A model generated the notes under the pieces. That model was not told the origin of the DNA. It saw only the letters and a list, made by a program, of their open reading frames with translations, and ran no database searches. Positions 6,063 through 13,474 of a DNA stretch of 14,901 nucleotides are shown one piece after another. Each line of letters opens with the position of its first letter. Positions within the stretch are counted from its first letter, which is position 1. The stretch is from Kiritimatiellia bacterium (GTDB lineage Bacteria; Verrucomicrobiota; Kiritimatiellia; UBA8416; JABMPJ01). Location of the stretch: NCBI GenBank assembly GCA_029939545.1, contig JAOZSS010000013.1, positions 1 to 14,901 of the forward strand, written 5' to 3'. The position numbers and the translations under genes were made by a program.

Positions 6063-7487
6063 ATGGTGACGGCAGCTTCTTCGTCCGTACCTACGGTCCC
6101 CTCGGACCGTGTCCCACCCTATAGCGAAGAAGCTGAGAAGGGCGTGTTGGGGTCGGTTCTGCTCGACTCCGTGCGCGTCATGGATATCTGCATCGAGCAC
6201 CAGCTCGACGAGGAGTCTTTCTACGCACCGGTGCACCGCACAGTGTTCGAAGCCATGCTGGGCCTGCACGGTCAGAGCCGTGTCATCGATGTCTTGACCG
6301 TATCTGAGCACCTGCGCGACGCCGGCCAGCTCGACCGTGTCGGCGGCGTGTCGGCGTTGAATCAGTTCATCGACTCAACGCCCACTGCCGCCCACGCCGA
6401 ATACTACATCGATATCGTCTACCAGAAGCACCTCCTCCGCCGCATCATCAACTGTGCGCGTGTTGCCGAGACCGAGTGCTATGGAGCCGTAGACAGTGCC
6501 GACCAGCTCCTGGGCGCAGTCGAACAGGCCTTCCTCGATATCAACGAGCAGCGGCAGGGCACGGTGATACCGTGGTCAACTGCCGTGAAGGAGACGATGT
6601 CCCACGTGGACACGATCCTCGAAACCGGCAAGGGGGTGACAGGGCTCTCCACGGGCTTCGAGAATCTCGATCGTATCACGATGGGATTACGGGCCGGCGA
6701 GATGATTGTCCTGGCCGCGCGTCCCTCAATGGGCAAGACCTCGCTCGCGATGAACATTGCCGAGAACGTGGCGCTGGGTAAACTGGACCCCGACGGCAAA
6801 ACGCACCCGGTAGGTATCTTCAGCCTTGAGATGTCGTACGACGCACTTGCCATGCGCATGCTCTGCTCGCACGCGGGCGTGCCGTCTCAGAAGATCCAGC
6901 GCGGCTATGTGTCCAAGGTCGACCACGGCCGGCTGGTCCAGACCGCCTCGGTGCTGAACAAGGCACCGATCTTCCTGGATGACACCGGCGGCCTCGACGT
7001 GCTCGAGTTGCGTGCCCGCGCGCGACGAATGTGGAAGAAGCATGATGTCGAATTGATTGTCATCGACTATCTGCAGCTCATGCACTCCAAGGAGTACGCG
7101 CGCCAGGGCCGCCAGATCGAGACTTCCCAGATCTCGGGAAACATCAAGGCCATGGCCAAGGAGCTGCGCATTCCGATTCTGGTCCTGAGTCAGCTCAGCC
7201 GTGCGCCGGAACAGCGCGATAAGACCGGTCGACCGAAACTCTCCGATCTCCGTGATTCGGGCGCCATCGAACAGGATGCCGACGTGGTCTTCATGTTGCG
7301 TCGGCCCTGCCGCTATCCCGACGACGATCAGCACGAGGACAAGCTCCTGGCGATTGTCGATGTGGCCAAGCACCGCAACGGGCCGACCGGCGAGGTGCAA
7401 TTGAACTTCGAAGAAGAATACACACGCTTCCGTGACCGCGCGCGAGGAGTGGACGATTTCAGTGGTATGGATCCGGAGGACGAATGA
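6063..7487 (+). CDS. dnaB: Replicative DNA helicase
   Basis: DnaB is the hexameric ATP-driven 5'-3' helicase that unwinds DNA at the replication fork and engages primase. The 474-residue product is normal length. An N-terminal helical domain (about residues 17-120, PPYSEEAEKGVLGSVLLD) and linker precede the RecA-like C-terminal domain. That domain holds Walker A RPSMGKTS at residues 220-227, FSLEMS, Walker B LIVIDYLQLM, LSQLSRAPEQR, SDLRDSGAIEQDADVV and the terminal KHRNGPTGEVQLNF. No intein is present. The gene begins 5 nt after rplI, and its TGA overlaps the bamA ATG (ATGA), which suggests coupled translation with an outer-membrane gene. Confidence 0.97.
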   Translation: MVTAASSSVPTVPSDRVPPYSEEAEKGVLGSVLLDSVRVMDICIEHQLDEESFYAPVHRTVFEAMLGLHGQSRVIDVLTVSEHLRDAGQLDRVGGVSALNQFIDSTPTAAHAEYYIDIVYQKHLLRRIINCARVAETECYGAVDSADQLLGAVEQAFLDINEQRQGTVIPWSTAVKETMSHVDTILETGKGVTGLSTGFENLDRITMGLRAGEMIVLAARPSMGKTSLAMNIAENVALGKLDPDGKTHPVGIFSLEMSYDALAMRMLCSHAGVPSQKIQRGYVSKVDHGRLVQTASVLNKAPIFLDDTGGLDVLELRARARRMWKKHDVELIVIDYLQLMHSKEYARQGRQIETSQISGNIKAMAKELRIPILVLSQLSRAPEQRDKTGRPKLSDLRDSGAIEQDADVVFMLRRPCRYPDDDQHEDKLLAIVDVAKHRNGPTGEVQLNFEEEYTRFRDRARGVDDFSGMDPEDE

Positions 7488-9862
7488 AGCGCACATCTTT
7501 TCAAATCTTGGTCGTGTTGGCCGCGTGCACCCTCTCGCCTGTGTGGGCGCAACAGGACTCCCGCTCGACGATTCGCGCGATCGAGGTGCGCAATACCGGT
7601 GCCGGTCAGATAGATCGGAGCTACATCGAAGCACACACGAGCATTCGGGAAGGGAACCAACTCGATCGCGCGGCTATTGCCCGCGACGTACGCAGCTTGC
7701 TCGATACCGGCAAGTTCAGTTCGGTACATGTCGACATTGAAACGCGTGAAGATGGCGTGGCCATCGTCTACAGCGTTGCGCGCAAGGTGACCCTGGCAAA
7801 AGCGGTCAAGTTCACGGGATCCGATCATCTGTCACGCCGGGAGCTGCGGTCAAAACTGGAGTTGGAGGTGGGCGACCGCGTGGACGATCACACCTTGGGC
7901 GTTCGCGTCCGTGCTATCCGCGAGGCCTTCCTGGAAGACCACTATCCCAACGTGTCCATTAGGTGGGATATTGAAGAAGTCGATCCCGAACAGGGCCTGG
8001 CGGAGGTGAGTGTCCACATCGAGTCCGGTGCCCGCTCCAAGGTCAAGACGGTTCGTTTCGAAGGCAACGACAACATCAGCTTCAGCGATCTGCGGCGTGC
8101 CATTCACCGTAAATCGCGCCTGAGTCCGCTGTGGCTTTTCCGCAAGCGGCGCTACACGGGCGACCAACTGGAAGCTATGCGGTTCGCCGTGCGCAGTATC
8201 TATCGCGAACGGGGCTTCTTGGATGTGGCGGTCGACTATCCTTCCATGGAGCTGGACAAGAAAGGCCGTCAGATCATCGTGATCAAGATCGTTGAAGGGG
8301 AGACCTTTCGCATTGACTCTGTGAAGGTGACGGGCGTGGAGACCTTTCCCCAGGCCAGCGTGGAGGCGCTGGTTGTCGCGCGTCCAGGCGTCACGGCTGC
8401 ACACTCGTTGATCAAGGGCTCGGACCAAGGGATTCGTGACTACTACAGCAGCCGCGGATACGCCCATGTGCGGGTCCGCACGCTGCTGGAGACAGATCCG
8501 GCCGCGAAAACTGTGGCCGTTACCTTTGCCGTTACCGAGGGGGAACTGATCCGAGTCGGGAACATCCGCATCCGCGGTAACACGCGTACGCGCGACAAGG
8601 TCATCCGGCGCGAGATTCTGATCTACCCCGGAGACGTTCTCGACGCAGTGAAAGCCAAGCGCAGCAGGAGACGCCTGATGAACCTGGGCTATTTCGAGTC
8701 CGTGCGACTCCACGAGCAGGAGACATCCGTCCCGAACCGGGAGGACGTGGTCTTCGATGTGGAAGAGAAGCGGACCGGGCAGTTCCTGGTGGGTGCCGGC
8801 TTCTCCAGCGTCGACAACCTTATCGGGTTCGTTGAAATCTCGCAGGGCAACTTCGACATTCGCGGCTGGCCCTTCACCGGCGGAGGGCAGAAACTCAACC
8901 TGCGAGCCCAGTTTGGTTCCGAGCGGAACGACTACAGGGTGTCGTTCGTGGAGCCATGGTTCCTCAATCGCAGGCTTTCGCTCGGACTGGACCTCTACCA
9001 GACGGACCTTGATTACAGCGCCTACGATCTGGAGCGGACCGGTGCGGCCGTATCGCTCAGCAAGGCATTGCCCGGCCCCAACCGTATCTCCTTCCGATAT
9101 TCCCTCGAGGAAACAAAGATCACGAGTGTCGCCGACACTAACGAATACGTCTATCTCGATAACGATAACGAATACGAATATGTCGATCCTCCGGTAGACA
9201 CATACAGTTTTGCCAGGGAAGAGGATACGGTCAAAAGCACGTTCAAAACCACGATCATACACGATACGCGCAACAATGCCTTCATTCCCACACGCGGCCT
9301 GCGCGTCAGCCTGTTCGGAGAGATCTCCGGTGGGCCATTCGGAGCCGACCTGGATATCTACAGCGTGGGCGGTCGCTCGGCACTTTACATTCCCCTCTGG
9401 TGGGAGCATGTCCTCAGCATCAAGGGACGCTACGAGACTGTGGATGTCTATGGCGATACGGATGAAGTGCCCATCACTGAGCGCTTGTTTGCCGGGGGAG
9501 GACGAACCATCCGCGGGTTCGACTATCGTGACGTCGGCCCGAAGGTGGTCATCCCGTCCTCTGATGGTTCCGCCGCCACCAGCTTCAGGTCGCCCGGCGG
9601 GCAGAGCCTGGCGGTGGCAAACGTGGAATACACCATCCCGATCGTGAAGGGGGTGCGGATCGCCAGCTTCTACGACATTGGTGGGGTGTGGCGCGACCCG
9701 TACGACTTCGACGCCGCGACACTTGCATCCAGCGCCGGCATCGGGTTGCGGCTCGACATGCCGGGATTCCCGATCCGTATCGATCGCGCCTGGGACATCG
9801 AAGCAGACGACGATCTGACGGGGACAGACAAATGGGTGATCTGGATTGGGTATGATTACTAG
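7484..9862 (+). CDS. bamA: Outer membrane protein assembly factor BamA
   Basis: BamA is the Omp85-family channel that inserts beta-barrel proteins into the outer membrane. The 792-residue product has a signal peptide ending near VWA-QQ (about residue 22). Five POTRA domains follow (approximately 27-95, 97-180, 181-273, 274-354, 355-430; the fifth has NLGYFESVRL), then a 16-strand-type barrel (about 431-792). The IRGF motif in RTIRGFDY (about residues 674-681) is the conserved barrel lid-lock signature. The C-terminus is aromatic (WIGYDY), ending in Tyr rather than the more common Phe. A Tyr/Asp/Glu-rich segment near residues 547-565 looks like a surface loop. GGAGGA before the ATG serves as ribosome binding site. 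A 4-nt overlap couples it to dnaB; skp and lpxD follow, the classical envelope cluster. Confidence 0.96.
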   Translation: MKRTSFQILVVLAACTLSPVWAQQDSRSTIRAIEVRNTGAGQIDRSYIEAHTSIREGNQLDRAAIARDVRSLLDTGKFSSVHVDIETREDGVAIVYSVARKVTLAKAVKFTGSDHLSRRELRSKLELEVGDRVDDHTLGVRVRAIREAFLEDHYPNVSIRWDIEEVDPEQGLAEVSVHIESGARSKVKTVRFEGNDNISFSDLRRAIHRKSRLSPLWLFRKRRYTGDQLEAMRFAVRSIYRERGFLDVAVDYPSMELDKKGRQIIVIKIVEGETFRIDSVKVTGVETFPQASVEALVVARPGVTAAHSLIKGSDQGIRDYYSSRGYAHVRVRTLLETDPAAKTVAVTFAVTEGELIRVGNIRIRGNTRTRDKVIRREILIYPGDVLDAVKAKRSRRRLMNLGYFESVRLHEQETSVPNREDVVFDVEEKRTGQFLVGAGFSSVDNLIGFVEISQGNFDIRGWPFTGGGQKLNLRAQFGSERNDYRVSFVEPWFLNRRLSLGLDLYQTDLDYSAYDLERTGAAVSLSKALPGPNRISFRYSLEETKITSVADTNEYVYLDNDNEYEYVDPPVDTYSFAREEDTVKSTFKTTIIHDTRNNAFIPTRGLRVSLFGEISGGPFGADLDIYSVGGRSALYIPLWWEHVLSIKGRYETVDVYGDTDEVPITERLFAGGGRTIRGFDYRDVGPKVVIPSSDGSAATSFRSPGGQSLAVANVEYTIPIVKGVRIASFYDIGGVWRDPYDFDAATLASSAGIGLRLDMPGFPIRIDRAWDIEADDDLTGTDKWVIWIGYDY

Positions 9863-9870
9863 GAGAAGGA

Positions 9871-10009
9871 CGAACAGCCGAGCATTCGAACAGCCGAACT
9901 ACGAAGTGGAAGCGCTCAGTGTGATGAGGGCAATGGCGCTTGCGTCTATGGCACATCCCGTGCGGTCCTGTAGTTTCCCCCGTTCGTAGTTCGAGTGTTC
10001 GAATGTTCG
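9871..10009. repeat. Inverted-repeat element between bamA and skp (MITE-like or long hairpin)
   Basis: The left arm (9871-9905) is four CGAACxxx octamers plus GAA. The right arm (9983-10009) is three octamers in reverse orientation. The last 27 nt of the left arm (9879-9905) pair with the right arm at 24 of 27 positions. The arms enclose a 77-nt spacer whose part 9928-9952 recurs at 51-76. The whole is a short non-coding element with inverted ends in the bamA-skp spacer. No target-site duplication is obvious. It could be a miniature mobile element or a structured RNA within the operon transcript. Confidence 0.75.
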
Positions 10010-10044
10010 TACTTTCCCGCCGACGAGCGGGAGAAGGAGAGATG

Positions 10045-10614
10045 ATGATGAAAACATTGAGTCTTGCGGTGGCTATGCTGTTGAGTGGGTCCATGCTTGG
10101 ATCGGCGGCGGGGATGGCCGTGGTAGACATGGACCAGTTGGTGAAGGCGCATCCGAAGTCTGATGTGAATCGCCAGATTCTGCGTGACCAGTTTGCCGAG
10201 TTGGAGAGCGAGCGAGACGCGATGCTCCTGACGCTGGAGGAGAAGAAGAGCGCGTTTATTGATGCACGCCGCGCGGCGGCCGATCCGGCCGTGAGCGACA
10301 GCGTGCGCACCGAGCGCGAAGAAGAAGTTGCCGAGCAAATCAAGGCGCTCCAGGAGATGGAGCAGGAGATGGGCCTGCGACTCAGGGAACGGCAGCGCGA
10401 GATGAACGACCAGAAACTGCGCATGCACAAGCTGGTTGAAGAGGCTGTCCAGAAACTGGTGGCTCACGTGGCAACCAAGAAGGATCTGTCGCTCGTGATC
10501 GACAAGTCCGCCGTGGGTATCGGCGGCTCCAGCATGGTGGTCTTTCACGTCGAGAAGCTGGATATCACCGACCTGATCATGAAGGAAATCCAGGCGTTGC
10601 GGGATGACGACTGA
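10045..10614 (+). CDS. skp: OmpH/Skp-family periplasmic chaperone
   Basis: Skp-family proteins hold unfolded outer-membrane proteins in the periplasm and deliver them to the BAM complex. The product (about 189 residues) has a signal peptide (MKTLSLAVAMLLSGSMLGSA, cleavage near residue 23), then AVVDMDQLVKAHP, typical of the mature N-terminus. A long charged coiled-coil region (about residues 45-140) rich in Glu, Arg, Gln and Lys follows, then a C-terminal strand segment KDLSLVIDKSAVG. Three successive ATGs (10042, 10045, 10048) follow AAGGAG at 10034-10039; spacing favours the second or third. It sits between bamA and lpxD, as in many diderms, but here the repeat element separates it from bamA. 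Confidence 0.88.
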   Translation: MMKTLSLAVAMLLSGSMLGSAAGMAVVDMDQLVKAHPKSDVNRQILRDQFAELESERDAMLLTLEEKKSAFIDARRAAADPAVSDSVRTEREEEVAEQIKALQEMEQEMGLRLRERQREMNDQKLRMHKLVEEAVQKLVAHVATKKDLSLVIDKSAVGIGGSSMVVFHVEKLDITDLIMKEIQALRDDD

Positions 10615-10624
10615 CGAGGCGAAT

Positions 10625-10700
10625 CGTGCGGCCCGCACGGAGTGCTGCTGGCCCTACCTCACCCACGATCAGGTAGGGCCCGCTCTCCGAGCGGGCCGCC
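10625..10700. repeat. REPIN-like double-hairpin repeat (copy 1)
   Basis: Several strong palindromes are packed together. CGTGCGG-C-CCGCACG lies at 10625-10639. GGCCCTACCT pairs perfectly with AGGTAGGGCC (10650-10659 with 10671-10680). GGCCCGCTC-TCC-GAGCGGGCC is a perfect 9-bp stem with a 3-nt loop (10677-10697). Copy 2 at 11764-11829 shares GCGGCCCGCACGGAGTGC and the GGTAGGGC string. The two outer hairpins are in opposite orientation, as in REP doublets. It fills the skp-lpxD spacer. Confidence 0.75.
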
Positions 10701-10722
10701 GTGCAAGCGAGGAGCGGGAACC

Positions 10723-11748
10723 ATGACAGTAGCCGAGATTGCCGAACGCATCGCCGGTGTCGTCGAGGGCGACGGTGCCGTGCCGATCACGGGGTTGGCC
10801 GGACTGCGCGCGGCGCGGCCCGGCGATCTCTCCCTCCTCGTGAGCCCCAAGTATGAGTCCATTCTGTTGGACACGAAGGCGGCGGCGGTCTTGGTGCGCA
10901 CCGATTGGAAGGGCCGCAGCCCGTGTCCACTCATTCGCGTTGAGAGCCCGGATGCGGCCATGACCCATATTGCCCTTACGCTTGCGCCGGAGTACCCGGG
11001 CACCGAAGCCGGGGTTCATCCTTCCGCCGTGGTGGCCGATGGCGTTGAGATCGGGGAGGGGGCCTGCATAGGGCCGCTCTGCGTGCTGGAAAAGGGCGTG
11101 GCAATAGGAAAGGACGCTGTGCTTGTGGCCTCCTGCTATCTCGGGGCCGGGGCGCGTGTGGGTGAAGACAGTGTTCTGCATGCGCATGTCTCTATTCGCG
11201 AGGGTTGCATCATCGGCGCACGGACGATCATTTATGATGGTGCGGTCATTGGCAGCGACGGTTTTGGATACGACCGGCAGGACGACGGAAGCTGGGTTAA
11301 GATCCCGCAGGTCGGCATCGTGGAAGTAGGCGACGACGTAGAGATCGGAGCCAACACCACCATCGACCGCGCCCGCTTCGGGCGGACCACTATTGAGAAC
11401 GGTGTTAAGCTCGATAACCTGGTGCAGGTTGCCCACAATGTCGTGGTCGGCGAGAACAGTGCGATGGCGGGACAGGCCGGGATTGCCGGGAGTACGGTCG
11501 TCGGGCGTAACGTCCGGATTGGCGGTAAAGCGAGTGTGGCCGGGCATCTGAGCGTCGGGGACAATGTCATTATCGGCGGCAGCACTGGCATCGCGAAGGA
11601 CCTCAAGCCCGGCGAAATCGTGATGGGGTTCGTAGGGCGGCCGCACATGACATGGAAACGGATACACGCCGCCGAAGAGCGTCTGCCTGAGCTCGTGCGC
11701 AAGGTGAAGGTACTGGAGCAGAAGGTCGAGGAGTTGAGTCACCTGTAG
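10723..11748 (+). CDS. lpxD: UDP-3-O-(3-hydroxyacyl)glucosamine N-acyltransferase
   Basis: LpxD adds the N-linked hydroxyacyl chain from acyl-ACP to UDP-3-O-acylglucosamine in lipid A synthesis. The 341-residue product is normal length. An N-terminal uridine-binding domain (about residues 1-95, GLRAARPGDLSLL) is followed by a left-handed beta-helix of hexapeptide repeats (about 98-310). The helix holds the signature IGSDGFGY and the catalytic His238 in QVAHNVVVGE. A short C-terminal coiled-coil helix (ELVRKVKVLEQKVEEL) closes the protein. The ATG at 10723 has GGAG 8 nt upstream; the frame is open further upstream only through the repeat. It follows skp. fabZ/lpxA, which often come next, do not; galE does, after a second REPIN-like repeat. 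Confidence 0.96.
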   Translation: MTVAEIAERIAGVVEGDGAVPITGLAGLRAARPGDLSLLVSPKYESILLDTKAAAVLVRTDWKGRSPCPLIRVESPDAAMTHIALTLAPEYPGTEAGVHPSAVVADGVEIGEGACIGPLCVLEKGVAIGKDAVLVASCYLGAGARVGEDSVLHAHVSIREGCIIGARTIIYDGAVIGSDGFGYDRQDDGSWVKIPQVGIVEVGDDVEIGANTTIDRARFGRTTIENGVKLDNLVQVAHNVVVGENSAMAGQAGIAGSTVVGRNVRIGGKASVAGHLSVGDNVIIGGSTGIAKDLKPGEIVMGFVGRPHMTWKRIHAAEERLPELVRKVKVLEQKVEELSHL

Positions 11749-11763
11749 ACCGTGGTCTGCATC

Positions 11764-11829
11764 GCGGCCCGCACGGAGTGCGGGCCCATCTGATCAAGGA
11801 CGAGGTAGGGCTCGCGCTCCGCGTGGGCC
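11764..11829. repeat. REPIN-like double-hairpin repeat (copy 2)
   Basis: Hairpin 1 is GGCCCGCAC-GGA-GTGCGGGCC (11766-11786), a perfect 9-bp stem with a GGA loop. Hairpin 2 is GGCTCGCGC-TCC-GCGTGGGCC (11809-11829), a 9-bp stem that pairs completely if two G-T (G-U) wobbles are allowed. The GGA and TCC loops are reverse complements, so the hairpins are mirror-image copies of one module separated by a short linker. Same family as 10625-10700. It lies in the lpxD-galE spacer and might also weaken transcription between them. Confidence 0.75.
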
Positions 11830-11857
11830 GGAGTGGATCATCGTATGGAGAGAAGCT

Positions 11858-12829
11858 ATGAAGATACTTGTCACCGGCGGAGCCGGGTACATTGGCAGCG
11901 TCACCACTGAGCAACTGCTGGATCAGGGCCACGAGGTGGTCGTGTTCGACAACTTCGAGCGTGGCCACCGCAGCGCAGTCGATTCGCGTGCGGGCCTGAT
12001 CGAGGGCGATCTTCGTGACGCCCAATCCATTGTCAAGGCCATGTCGGATGTCGCCCCCGATGCGGTCATGCATTTCGCGGCCTATGCGCTGGTCCCGGAA
12101 TCGATGACGAGTCCGGAGATGTACTTCGAGAACAACCTGCTGGGCGGCATCAATCTCGCCTCGGCCATGCTGCAGGCGGATGTCAGTAAGATCGTCTTCT
12201 CGTCCACGTGTGCCACCTATGGTCAACCCGAAGCTGTCCCGATCAGCGAGACCGAGTCGCAGTCGCCGACCAACCCCTACGGGGAGTCCAAGCTGGGGTT
12301 CGAGAAAGTGCTGAACTGGTACCGCGAGATCTACGGTATGCAAGCGGTTTACCTGCGCTATTTCAATGCCTGCGGTGCCACGGAAAAGTTTGGCGAAGAC
12401 CATGCTCCCGAGACCCACATTATTCCAATCGTCCTACAGGTCGCACTTGGCAAGCGGGACAAGGTGTTGATGTACGGCGACGACTACGACACGCCCGACG
12501 GCACCTGTGTGCGCGACTACATCCATATTGTCGATCTCGCCCAGGCGCATATTCTGGCGATCACCTCGGATGCATCCGGTCCGTTCAACCTCGGCAACGG
12601 CACCGGCTATTCGGTGAAGGATATCGTGGAGACCGCACGCAAGGTGACGGGCCACGCCATTCCCGCCGCGAGTGCTGAACGCCGCCCCGGCGACCCCGCC
12701 CGCCTCGTGGCGGATGCCTCCCGTGCCCGAGGCGTTCTCGGCTGGCAACCGCAGGTCCCGGAGCTGGAGCCGATCATATCCAGCGCCTGGAATTGGCATG
12801 TGGCACATCCGGATGGGTATGGGGATTAG
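11858..12829 (+). CDS. galE: UDP-glucose 4-epimerase
   Basis: GalE interconverts UDP-glucose and UDP-galactose with bound NAD, supplying galactose units for surface glycans or the Leloir pathway. The 323-residue short-chain dehydrogenase has the Rossmann NAD loop TGGAGYIG (residues 6-13), the active-site SSTCATYG (about 115-122) and the catalytic YxxxK pair Tyr141/Lys145 in YGESK. Substrate-binding RYFNACGA and CVRDYIHIVDLA are also present. These late motifs and close similarity to classical GalE favour this call over related UDP-sugar epimerases, although N-acetylated substrates cannot be excluded. GGAGAG lies 5 nt before the ATG. It follows lpxD, consistent with an envelope-polysaccharide role. 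Confidence 0.93.
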   Translation: MKILVTGGAGYIGSVTTEQLLDQGHEVVVFDNFERGHRSAVDSRAGLIEGDLRDAQSIVKAMSDVAPDAVMHFAAYALVPESMTSPEMYFENNLLGGINLASAMLQADVSKIVFSSTCATYGQPEAVPISETESQSPTNPYGESKLGFEKVLNWYREIYGMQAVYLRYFNACGATEKFGEDHAPETHIIPIVLQVALGKRDKVLMYGDDYDTPDGTCVRDYIHIVDLAQAHILAITSDASGPFNLGNGTGYSVKDIVETARKVTGHAIPAASAERRPGDPARLVADASRARGVLGWQPQVPELEPIISSAWNWHVAHPDGYGD

Positions 12830-12837
12830 AGGAAGTA

Positions 12838-12873
12838 CGAACAGCCGAACGGCGGAACAGCCGAACTACGAAC
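12838..12873 (+). repeat. CGAAC octamer repeat array (array 4)
   Basis: Four 8-nt units (CGAACAGC, CGAACGGC, GGAACAGC, CGAACTAC) are followed by GAAC. The array fills almost the whole galE-cinA spacer and ends 8 nt before the cinA GTG start. It has the same orientation as the left arm at 9871 and the array at 14502. Confidence 0.8.
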
Positions 12874-12881
12874 GGGGGAAG

Positions 12882-13379
12882 GTGAAGGGTCTTGACCTCT
12901 ATACTAGTGTCGGGCACCTGCTTGCGGAGCGAGGACTGACCTTGGCCTTGGCGGAATCGTGCACCGGTGGGCTTATCTCGCATCGAATCACAATGGTTCC
13001 GGGCAGCTCGGCCTATTTCCTGGGCGGCGTGGTGAGTTATGCCAACTCGGCCAAGGAGCATATTCTGGGTGTCGATCACGGAGCGTTAAAGGCACAGGGC
13101 GCAGTCAGCGCGGCGGTTGCGGAGCAAATGGCCGACGGTGTGCGTGAGCGCTTCGGGGCCGACATCGGTATCAGTGTGACCGGAATTGCGGGGCCGGACG
13201 GCGGTTCGCCCGAGAAACCGGTTGGCTTGGTGTTTATGGGCTTTGCCAATCCTCGCGGAGAGGTTAACGTGCGGCGGTACAAATTTGATGGCGATCGACT
13301 GGCGATCAAGCAACAGACATGTAGCGCCGCGATGGAGTGGCTGCGGGAGTATCTAAACGAAGAGGGGGGCAGCCCTTAA
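12882..13379 (+). CDS. pncC: CinA-family nicotinamide-nucleotide amidohydrolase (single domain)
   Basis: This family deamidates nicotinamide mononucleotide to nicotinate mononucleotide, recycling NAD breakdown products such as those made by DNA ligase. The 165-residue product corresponds to the C-terminal CinA domain only; the N-terminal MoCF-like domain of long CinA proteins is absent. Visible motifs are LALAESCTGGLIS with the likely catalytic Ser26, GGVVSYANSAKEHILGV, and SVTGIAGPDGGSPEKPVGLV. The start is GTG at 12882 behind GGGGGAAG; no other good start exists before the conserved region, and the frame upstream runs into repeat and galE. Position just before recA matches the frequent cinA-recA linkage in bacteria. 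Confidence 0.9.
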   Translation: MKGLDLYTSVGHLLAERGLTLALAESCTGGLISHRITMVPGSSAYFLGGVVSYANSAKEHILGVDHGALKAQGAVSAAVAEQMADGVRERFGADIGISVTGIAGPDGGSPEKPVGLVFMGFANPRGEVNVRRYKFDGDRLAIKQQTCSAAMEWLREYLNEEGGSP

Positions 13380-13382
13380 TAT

Positions 13383-13435
13383 ACAAATTAACGTTGACGT
13401 ATACGGCATGGATCGAAGCGAGGTAGTTAATTTGT
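13383..13435. promoter_or_regulatory. Inverted repeat in the cinA-recA spacer, possible recA control site
   Basis: ACAAATTAAC (13383-13392) and GTTAATTTGT (13426-13435) are perfect 10-bp inverted copies 33 nt apart. A TTGACG, resembling a -35 element, lies just inside the left arm (13394-13399), but no matching -10 is visible at normal spacing. The spacer is AT-rich compared with its surroundings. It could be a pair of operator half-sites or a hairpin. It matches neither the E. coli nor the Bacillus LexA box. Confidence 0.45.
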
Positions 13436-13474
13436 GTTTTAAGGGTTGACCCCGGGGAAAGAAAGGGAATCAAC

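Noticed and set aside
6726..7634. Minus-strand open frame of about 300 codons opposite dnaB/bamA
   Set aside because: It lies opposite the conserved DnaB Walker motifs, shows no family features and crosses a real gene boundary.
7850..9409. Long open frame (519 codons) on the minus strand, antisense to bamA
   Set aside because: bamA on the plus strand is certain from its signal peptide, POTRA domains and barrel motifs. The antisense translation has no recognisable domain and is the usual shadow of GC-rich coding DNA.
9940..10041. Upstream extension of skp
   Set aside because: It consists of the inverted-repeat element; the signal peptide and AAGGAG site support the ATG cluster at 10042-10048.
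10642..10722. Upstream extension of lpxD
   Set aside because: It is made of REPIN-like hairpin sequence; the ATG at 10723 has a good ribosome binding site and the expected family N-terminus.
13383..13440. Intrinsic terminator after cinA
   Set aside because: The stem is AT-rich with a 33-nt loop and the T-rich stretch is interrupted, so it does not resemble a Rho-independent terminator.
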